Positions 1-8,931 of a DNA stretch of 64,000 bases are shown in pieces. Source of the DNA: Corynebacterium cystitidis (lineage in GTDB: Bacteria > Actinomycetota > Actinomycetes > Mycobacteriales > Mycobacteriaceae); NCBI RefSeq assembly GCF_900187295.1, contig NZ_LT906473.1, positions 2,604,001 through 2,668,000 of the forward strand, given 5' to 3'. Below the pieces are notes generated by a model. The model saw only the letters and a list, made by a program, of their open reading frames with translations. It searched no databases and had not been told where the DNA came from. Every line of letters starts with the position of its first letter. Within the stretch, counting starts at the first letter, position 1. The translations under genes and the position numbers were made by a program.

Positions 1-557
1 AGTCGGTCGTCGATAAGCACAATCTGGAAGCTGTCGCCTACGGCGAAAATGCTGATGACGCAAAGCGCATCGACCGCCCCGGCGCGCGCGCTGCCACAGA
101 ACATGGGGTGCTACGCCCGCTTGCTGCTGCTGGCTTGACCAAGGCCGATGTGCGCGAGATTGCGCGCGGTTTTGGGTTGCCGGTGGCGGATAAGCCGGCG
201 GCACCATGTTTGGCGTCGCGGGTGCCGCATGGGTTGGAAGTGAACCGGGAGAAGCTCGCCCAGATTGAGGGCCTCGAACTGACCCTCTATGAGCTGGGCT
301 TTTCAGATTCGCGTGTGCGGCATCATGAGAAGATTGCGCGCATCGAGTTGTTGCCGGAAGAGATGGCGCGCGCCGCTGACCCGGCGGTGGCGATGCGCAT
401 TGTGGAGTCTGCCCGCGAGCTGGGCTTCACCTACGCCACGGTGGATTTGAAGGGGATTCAGTCCGGGGCTATGACGCTGGAGGCCATGAAGTCGCTCAAA
501 GACCAGCTGAAAGACAAACTAAAATACGTCGGCGCTGATGAGGAACGCAGGGACTAG
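1..557 (+). CDS. larE: LarE, ATP-dependent sacrificial sulfur transferase (3' part)
   Basis: This is the C-terminal part of LarE; the gene begins before the window and the open frame runs from base 3. LarE adenylates the carboxylates of the pyridinium bis-carboxylate precursor and converts them to thiocarboxylates, in most LarEs by giving up its own cysteine sulfur. The stretch KPAAPCLASRVPHG (about 199-240) carries the conserved cysteine in the position of the sacrificial residue, and it follows the 'DVREIARGFGLPVADK' segment typical of PP-loop/NAD-synthase-like sulfur transferases. larB and larC are nearby, which supports the call. The N-terminal PP-loop cannot be seen. larA may lie upstream, outside the window. 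Confidence 0.88.
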   Translation, partial: SVVDKHNLEAVAYGENADDAKRIDRPGARAATEHGVLRPLAAAGLTKADVREIARGFGLPVADKPAAPCLASRVPHGLEVNREKLAQIEGLELTLYELGFSDSRVRHHEKIARIELLPEEMARAADPAVAMRIVESARELGFTYATVDLKGIQSGAMTLEAMKSLKDQLKDKLKYVGADEERRD

Positions 558-561
558 CGGT

Positions 562-755
562 GTTCGCATTCCTCGGTTCGCATTCCTCGGTTCGCATTCC
601 TCGGTTCGCATTCTAGCTTTTCCGAGACGATTGCCTTTAAAGTTTATGCAGATAGACGAAGTGGGTAGGGGACTTCGAACTAAGGAATGCGAACTGAGGA
701 CTTCGAACTAAGGAATGCGATGTTCGACCTAGTTCGACCTAGTTCGATCTAGTTC
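562..755. repeat. Short tandem and inverted repeats between convergent genes
   Basis: This gene-free stretch lies between larE and fadE5, which converge. It holds three head-to-tail copies of TTCGCATTCCTCGG (563-604), two copies of a 28-bp unit beginning GACTTCGAACTAAGG (from 671 and 699), and three copies of TTCGACCTAG (723-752). GGAATGCGAA in the second family is the reverse complement of TTCGCATTCC in the first, so transcripts from either side can fold into long stems. It may work as a bidirectional terminator. Confidence 0.7.
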
Positions 756-757
756 TG

Positions 758-2653
758 CTACTGAACAAACGCTGAGTTGAGCCACTGTTCTGGTACGCCG
801 AGGCCATCGATGATGTCGTCGACGTTGACGGTGAGCTCCGCGCACAGGCGTTCCACGGTGGCGGTCAGCGCGCGGGAGCGTGCGCCGTCGATCTGTCCGC
901 GCTCGAGGAACCAGGACCGATGCTTACGGATCACGCTGAGCGCGTAGAGGTCACACAGCTTGATCAACAGGTCACGGGCGGGGCCCTCCGCAGTTTCATC
1001 AATACCACCGATGAATGCCTCCAGGATTACGCGATCCATGTGCGCCTTCGCCGCCGCGATGAGGTGGTTTTGGCAGGCGTTGAATCCGGTGAACTGCTCC
1101 TCCTTCGGCATTTTTAGCACGTCGCGCATGCGCAAGCCCAATGATTCGATGATGCGTTTTTCGCGGAACTCCAACATTTCGACATGCCAGCCACGGGCCA
1201 GCAGAATGTCATCACCCTTCTTGCCTTGAGCTGCGGTAACGAGGCGATCAATGGTGGCGGTAGCGGTGGTGCGTTCTAACAGGCGGTTGCCAACCAGAGC
1301 CGCGGAACGGCGTGCGGCCTCGATCATGTCTAAGTCTTTCCAGCTGGACTGGAACTCAGCAAGTAAGGAGCGGCCCACAAGCTGGAACAACACGGTGTTG
1401 TCGCCTTCGAATGTGGCAAACACGTCCGCGTCTCCACGCAGGGTGGTCAGCCCATTTTCTGCCATGTACCCGGCGCCGCCGCAGGCTTCTCGGCAGACCT
1501 GAATAGTGTCGTTGGCCCAGCGTGTCTGTACTGCTTTGAGTCCGGCGGCGCGGGCCTCGAGGGAACGGGTGGTTTTCTCGTCGGCGCCGTCGCGGACTTG
1601 TTGGAAGTGTTCCATCACACGGTTTTGCGCAAAGCCCATCGCGTAGGCGAATGCCAGTTGTGGGATGAGCTTTTTCTGGTGTGCTTGGTACTCCAGGATG
1701 GTCACCGGTTCGCCGGTACTCGTAGCAAATTGAGTGCGGCTCAACCCGTAGCGGGTGGCTATCACCAGTGCCCGCCGGGTAGCGGACGCAGCTGCCCCAC
1801 CCACCGAGATTCGGCCGCGCACCAGCGTAGACAGGGTGGTGTAAAAACGCTTTCCGCGGTTGTCGATGGGCGACTGGTACTGGCCGTTGACATCAACAGT
1901 GCCGTAGCGGTCCAGCAGGTTGAAGCGTGGAACGCGCACGTGATCGAAAGAGATGGTGCCGTTATCCACGCCAAGCAGGCCACCTTTCAGGCCGTGGTCG
2001 CCGAGGGTGACACCGGGCCTGGGCTGGCCGGACTCGTCGCGGACGGGCACGATGATGCAGTGCACCCCGTGGTTTTCGTCGCCTACGATGAGCTGGCCAA
2101 ATATGGCGGCTAGTTCGCCGTGGTTGGCGGCGTTGCCGATGTATGCTTTGCGGTCCTGTGGGGTGGGGGTGTGGATTTCAAACTCATCGTCGTCTGGCAT
2201 ATATGTGATCGTTGTGCCTAACGATTGCACATCGCTGCCCCGGCCAAGCTCAGTCATGCCATAGCAGCCCGGGATGGTACAGGCGATAATTCCCGGCATC
2301 CACTTCTCAATTTGCTGCTCATTGCCCAAGTTGAGCACCGCTCCTCCGAACAGGCCCTGCTGGACTCCGCTTTTTACAGTTAGTGAAAGATCGCCCATGG
2401 CGAGAATTTCGAAGGCGGCAATTGAGCTGGCCATGGGTGCCCCGTCACCCAAACCTTCGGGCATGCCCACTTTGCTGTAGCCGATCTTCGATAGTTTTTT
2501 CAGGGACTCAAATGTCCACTGGCGGGCTTGGTCCATCGTTTGGTCATAGGGCCGCACGACGATATCTGGGGTCAGTTCGGTGCGGAAGCGTTGCTTGGTG
2601 TCGTGGTGTGCTCCGTCGAGAGCCCGGCGGAGGGCGGGTCCGTGCATGCTCAT
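758..2653 (-). CDS. fadE5: FadE5-like acyl-CoA dehydrogenase
   Basis: This flavoprotein introduces the alpha-beta double bond into acyl-CoA in the first step of beta-oxidation. At about 631 residues it belongs to the long (about 600 aa) FadE5 class, with N-terminal, middle and two C-terminal helical domains. Visible marks are GCYGMTELGRGSDVQSL in the middle domain, and CREACGGAGYMAENGL followed by ATFEGDNTVLFQ, whose Glu is in the position of the catalytic base. I chose the start at 2653 because a good ribosome site (AGGAGAAGAAC) precedes that ATG; the frame stays open to 2671. The neighbouring fadA2, fabG4 and htdX homologues match the mycobacterial FadE5-FadA2-FabG4-HtdX set. It is divergent from them, with a TetR gene between. 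Confidence 0.9.
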   Translation of the reverse strand: MSMHGPALRRALDGAHHDTKQRFRTELTPDIVVRPYDQTMDQARQWTFESLKKLSKIGYSKVGMPEGLGDGAPMASSIAAFEILAMGDLSLTVKSGVQQGLFGGAVLNLGNEQQIEKWMPGIIACTIPGCYGMTELGRGSDVQSLGTTITYMPDDDEFEIHTPTPQDRKAYIGNAANHGELAAIFGQLIVGDENHGVHCIIVPVRDESGQPRPGVTLGDHGLKGGLLGVDNGTISFDHVRVPRFNLLDRYGTVDVNGQYQSPIDNRGKRFYTTLSTLVRGRISVGGAAASATRRALVIATRYGLSRTQFATSTGEPVTILEYQAHQKKLIPQLAFAYAMGFAQNRVMEHFQQVRDGADEKTTRSLEARAAGLKAVQTRWANDTIQVCREACGGAGYMAENGLTTLRGDADVFATFEGDNTVLFQLVGRSLLAEFQSSWKDLDMIEAARRSAALVGNRLLERTTATATIDRLVTAAQGKKGDDILLARGWHVEMLEFREKRIIESLGLRMRDVLKMPKEEQFTGFNACQNHLIAAAKAHMDRVILEAFIGGIDETAEGPARDLLIKLCDLYALSVIRKHRSWFLERGQIDGARSRALTATVERLCAELTVNVDDIIDGLGVPEQWLNSAFVQ

Positions 2654-2704
2654 TGTTCTTCTCCTTCTCACTCATTCTCACTGCTGGTGCTCAATTGCTG
2701 GTTT

Positions 2705-3322
2705 TCAATTGCTGGTTTCGGAATTTAGGTATGGGGTGAACAATTCGTCGAGGGCGGCAAGTATCTCGTCTTTGGGCTTGATCTGACCGGTGGCCACCCA
2801 ACGGTCTGTCACTGCCCAGATGGCGCCGACGATGGCTTGGGCGATGATGTCGCTGCGTTGCTCAAACCCATGCTCCCGCAGGAGTTGGGCCAACCGCTCT
2901 CCGATCAGGGCAGTGAGGGTGACTACAGGGTCTGCGCCGTCGCCGATAGCGGCATCAGGAGTTGTGGTGACAAAGGCGTAGACTGCGGGGTCCTTGTCGA
3001 CGAGCGTGAGGTACGTCTCTGCAAGATCATGAACGAGGCGGGGTAAAGGAGTGGTTGGGCGAGGCGCTAATGGCAGGTGGCGGTAAATATATTCGACCGT
3101 GCGGGCCACCACTGCGGACCAGAGCCCGGCGCGGTCGGTGAAGTGCCGGTAAAACACGGCCTTGGAGGTGCCGGCGGTGTCGGCGATGGCGTCCATGTGC
3201 ACGCTGGCGCCGTGCTTACGGAGGGCTCTAATTGTGTCCGCGAGCAGCTGTTCTCTCTTCTCTTGGCGGTGCTTTTCCCAGCGGGTGGAGCGCCCGTCTG
3301 GTGTCACCTTCATTTCGTTCAT
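2705..3322 (-). CDS. TetR-family transcriptional regulator
   Basis: TetR-type repressor of about 206 residues. The N-terminal helix-turn-helix is clear (about residues 15-60: ALRKHGASVHMDAIADTAGTS, then KAVFYRHFTDRAGLW), and the C-terminal helical ligand domain is variable. The start is uncertain: the ATG at 3322 gives MNEMKVTPDG, while the frame is open to 3373 through a sequence that overlaps the likely operator. It lies between fadE5 (same strand) and fadA2 (opposite strand), so by position it probably controls this lipid cluster in response to an acyl-CoA or fatty acid. The ligand is inferred. Confidence 0.85.
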   Translation of the reverse strand: MNEMKVTPDGRSTRWEKHRQEKREQLLADTIRALRKHGASVHMDAIADTAGTSKAVFYRHFTDRAGLWSAVVARTVEYIYRHLPLAPRPTTPLPRLVHDLAETYLTLVDKDPAVYAFVTTTPDAAIGDGADPVVTLTALIGERLAQLLREHGFEQRSDIIAQAIVGAIWAVTDRWVATGQIKPKDEILAALDELFTPYLNSETSN

Positions 3323-3335
3323 GAAACTGAGGGTA

Positions 3336-3364
3336 TCATATACTTTGAGTATCATGTAACATGA
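3336..3364. promoter_or_regulatory. Candidate TetR operator in divergent region
   Basis: In the short gap between the regulator and fadA2, ATACTTTGAGTAT forms an inverted repeat (ATACT-TTG-AGTAT) flanked by TATCAT and ATCATG. An AT-rich dyad just upstream of a TetR gene is the usual place for an autoregulatory operator. It has not been compared with a motif model. Confidence 0.45.
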
Positions 3365-3426
3365 GTCACACACAGTGAATAAGCGAGAAAAACACCCAAC
3401 TGATCTCCAAGAACAAAGGCAAAACC

Positions 3427-4677
3427 ATGACAGATTTCACCCACTCCCCCGTCATCATCGGGGGTAACCGCACCCCCTTCGCCCGCACGGGAACGGCATA
3501 CGCTGGATCGTCGGCAAGCGAACTGCTCACCGCCGCACTTGACGGTCTGGTAGCACGCTTCGGGCTGGCCGGCGAAACCCTCGACGAAGTCGCCGGCGGC
3601 GCCGTGCTCAAGCACTCCAAAGATTTCAATCTCACCCGCGAGGCCGTACTCGGCACCGCGCTGGATCCGCATACCCCGGCCGTGGACCTGGGCCAGGCCT
3701 GCGCGACCAGCCTGGAGGCCACCGTCTACCTGGCCAATAAGATTCGGCTCGGCCAGGCCGGGATTGGTATCGCCGCCGGCGTGGATTCGGCATCAGACGC
3801 CCCGATCGCCGTGTCCGACGGCCTACGCAAAGTCCTCCTGCGCGTCAGCCAGGCCAAAAAACCTCAGGACAAACTCAAAGCACTCACCGCACTGCGGCCG
3901 AGCCACCTCGCGCCGAATCCACCGAAGGTGGAAGAGCCGCGCACAGGGCTATCAATGGGTGCCTCTCAGGCCGCAACCACAGCCGCCCTCCAGATCTCCC
4001 GCGAGGCGCAAGATGAGCTCGCGTTAGCCAGCCACCAGCGCCTCGCCGCTACGTGGGATTCCGGCTTTTTCGATGACCTGGTCACGCCGTTTAAGGGCCT
4101 GACTCGCGACAACGTCGTGCGGCCCGACACAACCCTGGAGAAGTTAGCCTCGCTCAAGCCCGTCTTCGGCGAGACCATGACCGCCGGAAATTCCACAGCG
4201 CTGACCGACGGTGCCGCGGCAGTACTGCTTGCCGACGAGGCCTTGGCCAGATCGCGTGGCTGGCAACCGCTGGCCAAATTCGTCGATGCTCAAGTGGCAG
4301 CCGTCGATTTTGTAGGCGGTGATCCGAGGACTGACGGCCTGCTCATGGCCCCGGTTCGGGCTTTGCCGGTGCTGCTGGAACGCAACGGGTTAACCGCGGA
4401 TGACATCGCGGTATTCGAGTTCCACGAGGCGTTCGCCGCCACTGTTCTCAGCCATGTCTACGCCCTGAAGAAGCAGGGCATCACTATCGATCCTGACCGC
4501 ATTAACCCCGACGGCTCATCCCTGGCTGCCGGCCACCCGTTCGCCGCCACCGGTGCGCGCATCGTGGCCAGCCTGGCCAAGCGCCTGCATTCCACAGGTC
4601 CTGGCACCCGTGGCGTGATCTCCATCTGCGCTGCTGGCGGCCAAGGCGTCGTTGCACTTCTGGAGGCAACATCATGA
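3427..4677 (+). CDS. fadA2: Acetyl-CoA acyltransferase (thiolase), FadA2-like
   Basis: Thiolase of 416 residues that cleaves or condenses 3-ketoacyl-CoA. The catalytic elements are present: nucleophilic Cys in DLGQACATSLEA (about residue 92), His in FEFHEAFAAT, the GHPFAATGARI loop, and the C-terminal Cys in CAAGGQG. It opens the rightward operon fadA2-fabG4-htdX and overlaps fabG4 by 4 bp (ATGA), so the two are probably translationally coupled. The pairing with FadE5, FabG4 and HtdX homologues points to FadA2 rather than a housekeeping PhaA. Confidence 0.9.
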   Translation: MTDFTHSPVIIGGNRTPFARTGTAYAGSSASELLTAALDGLVARFGLAGETLDEVAGGAVLKHSKDFNLTREAVLGTALDPHTPAVDLGQACATSLEATVYLANKIRLGQAGIGIAAGVDSASDAPIAVSDGLRKVLLRVSQAKKPQDKLKALTALRPSHLAPNPPKVEEPRTGLSMGASQAATTAALQISREAQDELALASHQRLAATWDSGFFDDLVTPFKGLTRDNVVRPDTTLEKLASLKPVFGETMTAGNSTALTDGAAAVLLADEALARSRGWQPLAKFVDAQVAAVDFVGGDPRTDGLLMAPVRALPVLLERNGLTADDIAVFEFHEAFAATVLSHVYALKKQGITIDPDRINPDGSSLAAGHPFAATGARIVASLAKRLHSTGPGTRGVISICAAGGQGVVALLEATS

Positions 4678-6083
4678 ACATCCTAGAGACCATCCTCACC
4701 TCTGGCCCGGGCCGTCTGGCCACCAAACAGTTGGGCTTATCTGATCCGCCGAAGCTGCGCCGCGGCGACATCCTCCCCGCCGGCAAGGTAGTTCTAGCGG
4801 TGACAGGGGCTTCGTCGTTAAGCGCGCGCACGCTCGCACTATGCGGGATCACGCCCATCGATCCGCTTTTCGACGAGCCCGCCACCCGCACCACTGTCGA
4901 TAACGGGAAGGAAAAGGTAGCAAGCTACCCCACCCGCCCCGGCGTTGTGGTGGTGGATGCCACCGACATGGTCAAGCTTGACCAGCTGGAAAAGATTCGC
5001 AGCGTGCTGCGCCCAGCAATGCATGACCTGGAAAAATCGGGCCGTGTGATCCTGCTTGGCCCGGCACCGGGCGACGCTGAGGGCCATGAGGCACGTGCCG
5101 TGGCTACCGCACTTGATGGGCTGATGCGCACCATCGGCAAGGAGTTACGCGCAGGTTCTACCGCCAACCTGATCCGGGTGCGCCCCGAAACCACCGAGCA
5201 TGACCTTGCCTCTAGCATGAACTTTTTAATCAGTGGGCGCTCAGCGTTTGTGTCAGGCCAGACGTGGGAAGTGGGCGCCGCCCCTACGGAGGTGGCCGAT
5301 CAGCCACAACCTTTTGCCGGGCGCATCGTCGTGGTCACCGGCGCAGCACGCGGGATTGGTGAGGCCATTGCCCGCACCTTTGCCCGCGACGGCGCCACCG
5401 TGGTGGCCGTGGACCTGCCCGCCGCCGGCGAGGCCTTGGCCAAAGTGGCTGTGGAAATTGGTGGTTCCGCCCTCCAGTTAGACATCACGGCTGCGGGGGC
5501 AGCGAAGTCGATACGCAACCACATCCGCAGCGTACACGGGGACAACGCCCACTTATGGGCCATTGTGCACAACGCCGGTATCACCCGCGACAAGCTGCTG
5601 GCCAACCTCGATGAAGCCAAGTGGAAGCAAGTGATTGACATCAACCTCAAAGCCGAAATGGCGATCAACGCCGACCTGCTAGACGCCTACCATGCAGGTG
5701 ACAGTTCAGGCGATAATGCGGGCGGATTCGCCGATGGGGGCAGAATCATTGGGATTGCGTCGACAAGCGGAATTGCCGGGCAGAAAGGCCAAACCAACTA
5801 CGCAGCAAGTAAGGCCGGTGTGATCGGCTATACCCAATCGCTGGCGGCAACGCTCAGCGGCGACTTTACCGCCAACGCTGTGGCGCCCGGATTTATTGAG
5901 ACCGACATGACCGCCGCCATCCCCTATGTCAGCCGCGAAATTTTCCGCTGCACCAACAGCCTGAGCCAAGGTGGGCGCCCCGTGGACGTCGCCGAAACCA
6001 TCGCCTACCTTGCCCGGCCCGCATCCGGCGGCATCAATGGCCAGATCGTGCGCGTGTGTGGCCAAAACCTGATCGGACAGTAA
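4674..6083 (+). CDS. fabG4: High-molecular-weight 3-oxoacyl-ACP/CoA reductase, FabG4-like
   Basis: Short-chain dehydrogenase of 469 residues, nearly twice the usual FabG length. The N-terminal half (about 1-200) is the extra flavodoxin-like domain typical of FabG4. The C-terminal half has the cofactor motif VVTGAARGIGEAIARTF (about residue 220), NAG in VHNAGITRD, the catalytic Ser region IASTSGIAGQKG and the active-site NYAASKAGV (Tyr-x3-Lys). FabG4 reduces 3-ketoacyl-CoA with NADH. It is coupled to fadA2 by a 4-bp overlap and followed 10 bp later by htdX. Confidence 0.9.
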   Translation: MNILETILTSGPGRLATKQLGLSDPPKLRRGDILPAGKVVLAVTGASSLSARTLALCGITPIDPLFDEPATRTTVDNGKEKVASYPTRPGVVVVDATDMVKLDQLEKIRSVLRPAMHDLEKSGRVILLGPAPGDAEGHEARAVATALDGLMRTIGKELRAGSTANLIRVRPETTEHDLASSMNFLISGRSAFVSGQTWEVGAAPTEVADQPQPFAGRIVVVTGAARGIGEAIARTFARDGATVVAVDLPAAGEALAKVAVEIGGSALQLDITAAGAAKSIRNHIRSVHGDNAHLWAIVHNAGITRDKLLANLDEAKWKQVIDINLKAEMAINADLLDAYHAGDSSGDNAGGFADGGRIIGIASTSGIAGQKGQTNYAASKAGVIGYTQSLAATLSGDFTANAVAPGFIETDMTAAIPYVSREIFRCTNSLSQGGRPVDVAETIAYLARPASGGINGQIVRVCGQNLIGQ

Positions 6084-6093
6084 GGAGACAGCC

Positions 6094-7035
6094 ATGTTCA
6101 GCTCCACATCCCGCAGCGCTCCGGGCGCGCTGAAGAAAGTAGCAGGCCAGGCACGGTTCTTCGCCACAGCTTTGCGCCCCACCGCGAGCCGTAAACCAGC
6201 GTGGTCGGGCGCACCCGTGGCCGGCACCCGGATAGCTGGCTTCACCCAAGACAAGGCCAACTTGGCTGCCTACCAGGACCTTTGTGGGTTTGACCGTAGT
6301 GAGTACGTGCCGGCCACCTGGCTGCACGTGCAAACCTTCGCCCTGCAAACCGAGATCATGTCCAGCCGCGACTGGCCCTTCCCCGTCTTGGGCACGGTGC
6401 ACGTGGCTAACCTGATGCGGCAGTTCCGTCCCGTGCATATCGACGAAGAACTCAACATCGGTGTGCAGGTAGGCCAGCTGTATCCCCACGCCAAGGGCAC
6501 TATCACCACGATGTCGTGCACCGTCGAGACCGGACGCGAGCTGGTGTGGGCGGGCCACAGCGACTACCTCATCCCCCGCTACGACATCCCAGGCCAGCAT
6601 GTGCAGGTCGAGCGCGAAAATGTACCCGATGCCCAGCCGAGCGCCCGCCTCGAGGTTCCCGCGGGTTTGGGCAGGCAGTACGCCAAGGTCACCGGTGACT
6701 TTAACCCGATCCACCTCGGGGCCGCCAGCGCGAAACTCTTTGGATTTAAGTCTGCCATCGCCCACGGCATGTGGACGCACGCCTGGGCGCTCGCCCAGCA
6801 AGAAGACGTGCTGCCCGCGGCGTACGAGACACGCGTGCAGTTCACAAAGCCCGTGCCGCTTCCGTCGGCGGTGAACTTCGTGCGCGAGACCGCCACCGAT
6901 CATTCTGCTGCTGGAACTGCTGCTGGTACTGCTGCTGGTACTGTGCGCTACGGTGTGATCAACGATGAAGGAAACCCCCACCTGGCAGGGCATATCCGCC
7001 CACTTGATCCGCGTGAGATGGGCCGCCCGGCGTAG
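6094..7035 (+). CDS. htdX: MaoC-family 3-hydroxyacyl dehydratase/enoyl hydratase, HtdX-like
   Basis: Double-hotdog MaoC protein of 313 residues. The C-terminal hotdog carries the R-specific hydratase motif, seen as GDFNPIHLGAASAKLFGF followed by AIAHGMW. It interconverts enoyl-CoA/ACP and 3-hydroxyacyl-CoA/ACP and so completes the set with FadE5, FadA2 and FabG4. An oddity near the C-terminus is a 12-bp tandem repeat (GCTGCTGGAACT or GCTGCTGGTACT, three copies, 6907-6942) that encodes AAGT-AAGT-AAGT in frame; this looks like recent slippage in a surface loop. Confidence 0.88.
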   Translation: MFSSTSRSAPGALKKVAGQARFFATALRPTASRKPAWSGAPVAGTRIAGFTQDKANLAAYQDLCGFDRSEYVPATWLHVQTFALQTEIMSSRDWPFPVLGTVHVANLMRQFRPVHIDEELNIGVQVGQLYPHAKGTITTMSCTVETGRELVWAGHSDYLIPRYDIPGQHVQVERENVPDAQPSARLEVPAGLGRQYAKVTGDFNPIHLGAASAKLFGFKSAIAHGMWTHAWALAQQEDVLPAAYETRVQFTKPVPLPSAVNFVRETATDHSAAGTAAGTAAGTVRYGVINDEGNPHLAGHIRPLDPREMGRPA

Positions 7036-7078
7036 CGGTTAGACTAGTAGGGCCTATCCTCGCGCTGAAAGGATCCCC

Positions 7079-7744
7079 ATGTCGGAGCACACCCGCCCAG
7101 TCGGTGATTTCGCACGCCTAGACGTGGACCGCGTCCGCCGCCGTGGCTACCCCGAGGCCATCTTCTGCGAGGGCAAGACTGTCTCCCAGGTTGCGGCGAT
7201 CGCCGGAGCGCTTAACGACGACTACCCCACCCTATTCACCCGTATCTCCCAGGAGCAGGCCGAAGCTGTGCTTGGTGTGCTGCCCGACGCGCTCTACGAC
7301 GAGGTGGCCCGCATGGTGGTGTGGCCCCCGGCCGAACCGGAAGTCTCTGGTGTGTCGGTGCTGGTGGTGTGCGCTGGTTCCTCTGATTTGCCGGTGGCTC
7401 GCGAGGCCATGCTGACTGCCCGCTATCTGGGACGATCGGTGGAGCTGCTTGTCGACGTCGGTGTGGCCGGCATTCATCGCCTGCTGGAACATGAGCAGAA
7501 ACTGCACGACGCAGGCGTCATTATTGTGGCCGCCGGCATGGACGGTGCTTTGCCGTCGGTGGTGGGTGGCCTTGTGTCTGCGCCGGTGGTGGCTGTGCCA
7601 ACATCGGTGGGTTATGGGGCCGGCGCCGGAGGCGTTGCTCCTTTGTTGACCATGTTGAACTCGTGTGCGCCAGGTGTGGGCGTGGTCAATATTGATAACG
7701 GGTACGGCGCTGGCCACTTGGCAGCCCAGATCGCAGCACGGTAA
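7079..7744 (+). CDS. larB: LarB, nickel-pincer cofactor carboxylase/hydrolase
   Basis: LarB carboxylates and hydrolyses nicotinic acid adenine dinucleotide to give pyridine-3,5-biscarboxylic acid mononucleotide, the first step of nickel-pincer cofactor synthesis. The 221-residue protein has the LarB N-terminal segment (DFARLDVDRVRRRGYPEAIF, then CEGKT) and a PurE/AIR-carboxylase-like C-terminus (VLVVCAGSSDLPVAREA, AAGMDGALPSVVGGL, PTSVGYGAG). It sits 3' of the lipid operon, and its 3' end abuts the first copy of a 53-bp direct repeat. Confidence 0.93.
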   Translation: MSEHTRPVGDFARLDVDRVRRRGYPEAIFCEGKTVSQVAAIAGALNDDYPTLFTRISQEQAEAVLGVLPDALYDEVARMVVWPPAEPEVSGVSVLVVCAGSSDLPVAREAMLTARYLGRSVELLVDVGVAGIHRLLEHEQKLHDAGVIIVAAGMDGALPSVVGGLVSAPVVAVPTSVGYGAGAGGVAPLLTMLNSCAPGVGVVNIDNGYGAGHLAAQIAAR

Positions 7745-7751
7745 CTGAATC

Positions 7752-7804
7752 AACCACCGCTCTTTTGACCATGCGTGGCGTGCAGTGGCTGCGTCGACCA
7801 CATC
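7752..7804. repeat. 53-bp direct repeat, copy 1 (att-like)
   Basis: Identical to 8930-8982, from AACCACCGCTCTTTTGACC to CGACCACATC. Copy 2 encodes the last 17 codons of the leftward DUF1206 gene. Copy 1 is a stranded duplicate of that gene end and, read in the same frame, would end at TGA. The two copies bracket the toxin-antitoxin cassette. Confidence 0.95.
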
Positions 7805-7806
7805 CT

Positions 7807-7866
7807 ATCTTGCACTTATATCTGAAATACTGTTACAGTTGCATGTGTAAGATCATCACAGGAAGG
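7807..7866 (+). promoter_or_regulatory. Promoter/operator of the toxin-antitoxin cassette
   Basis: TTGCAC (about 7812-7817) is followed after about 17 bases by TTACAG. The dyad TGTTACAGTTGCATGTGTAAG overlaps this region and could bind the antitoxin itself. AGGAAGGA at about 7860 is the ribosome site for the ATG at 7874. The promoter therefore lies inside the cassette. Confidence 0.4.
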
Positions 7867-7873
7867 ACGGGCC

Positions 7874-8281
7874 ATGGCTACAACAGTGGCACCGGAAATT
7901 GAACTGACCCAGAAAATCCAAGAACAAGCTGATCACGTCGTTTCTAGTAACCGTTCCGTGCACGATCTAACGCACGGCGCTATCCCACACGAGCTCGCAA
8001 ACGTCATTGAGACAGTGCTTCGCGCTGCGGCAAACGGGGAAACGATCACTTTGTCACGCTTGCCAGAAGTCCTCACCACTACGGAGGCTGCTCGTCAGCT
8101 CGGCATTTCCCGCCCAACATTGATGAGGAAGATCAAAAAAGGCGAGATTGATTCGTTCAAGGTAGGCACCCATACCCGCATCAAAGCCGAGGCAGTATTC
8201 GACTACCGCCGTAAACGCCACACGGAAGCCAAGAAGGCTTTTGAGGAGATGCGCCTTCTCGATGACGACATCTTCGATTAG
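7874..8281 (+). CDS. Helix-turn-helix (excisionase/MerR-type) antitoxin
   Basis: Protein of 135 residues with a central-to-C-terminal excisionase-type winged helix: LTTTEAARQLGISRPTLMRK (about residues 60-80), IKKGEIDSFKVGTHTRI, then a basic tail. This architecture is common for the DNA-binding antitoxin encoded just upstream of PIN toxins in actinobacteria. The toxin gene starts 27 bp downstream. It probably represses its own promoter and neutralises the toxin (inferred from the family). Confidence 0.8.
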   Translation: MATTVAPEIELTQKIQEQADHVVSSNRSVHDLTHGAIPHELANVIETVLRAAANGETITLSRLPEVLTTTEAARQLGISRPTLMRKIKKGEIDSFKVGTHTRIKAEAVFDYRRKRHTEAKKAFEEMRLLDDDIFD

Positions 8282-8308
8282 TTCCCTCGGCAACCCGCGT
8301 GTATTGAC

Positions 8309-8931
8309 ATGTGGGTTGTGCCCGGTAACTACGTCCTTTTTGATGCTAACATCTGGTTTTCTCGAACTCTGACAGACTGGTTCTTCAAGCTGCACCCATC
8401 CTCCAGAGAGGATGGGGTTCCTCTTTTCTATCCCAGTGGGCTGAAGACATTCTGGCAGAAGCCCACTATAACCTCCGGCGAAAGTGCCCGGAACAGCCCT
8501 CTGGCTCGATTGATGCGCGTTTCGACCGAATTCGAAAGAGCTTGAAGGACTGGCGGATTACCGATTACAAGATCACTAACACCGACCACCACGATGGACA
8601 TGATTACCACATAGTCAATGCCGCGTTAGCTGGGCAGACGGATTACCTAGTCACCAACGACAAAGCATTTTCACGCGGACTTAACCTCGACGATTTTCCC
8701 TTCGAGATCTTAAGCTCCGATGAGTTCCTCTGCTTGGTGTACGAATCCGCACCAGAACTGTGCCTGCAGGTTTCTCATGATGAACTGCGCTACTGGCAAA
8801 CTAAGAAGCAGACTGACCCTTCGATCGCTGTGAATCTGCCGAAGACACTTCGCAATGCTGGTTGCCCTATTTTTGCCGAGAAGGTCAGGCACATGGTGCT
8901 GCAGATCAATGATGAGACCTACCGCTGCTAA
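8309..8931 (+). pseudogene. PIN-domain toxin (VapC-like), frameshifted
   Basis: PIN-domain ribonuclease partner of the preceding antitoxin. Frame one gives VLFDANIWFSRTLTDWFF with the first acidic residue of the PIN site, then LFYP. The continuation QWAEDILAEAHYNLRRK and, later, DGHDYHIVNAALAGQTDYLV and TNDKAF (further PIN residues) is in another frame. One extra C in the CCC run at 8432-8434 would restore YPQWAEDIL and a single protein of about 208 aa. It is either a real one-base deletion that inactivates the toxin or a homopolymer sequencing error. The stop codon TAA (8929-8931) overlaps the stop of the opposing DUF1206 gene. Confidence 0.82.

Noticed and set aside
6034-6993. Long antisense frame over htdX, and similar ones over acyl-CoA dehydrogenase, metE and gyrA
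   Set aside because: Antisense to well-supported genes, no ribosome site and no recognisable domain.
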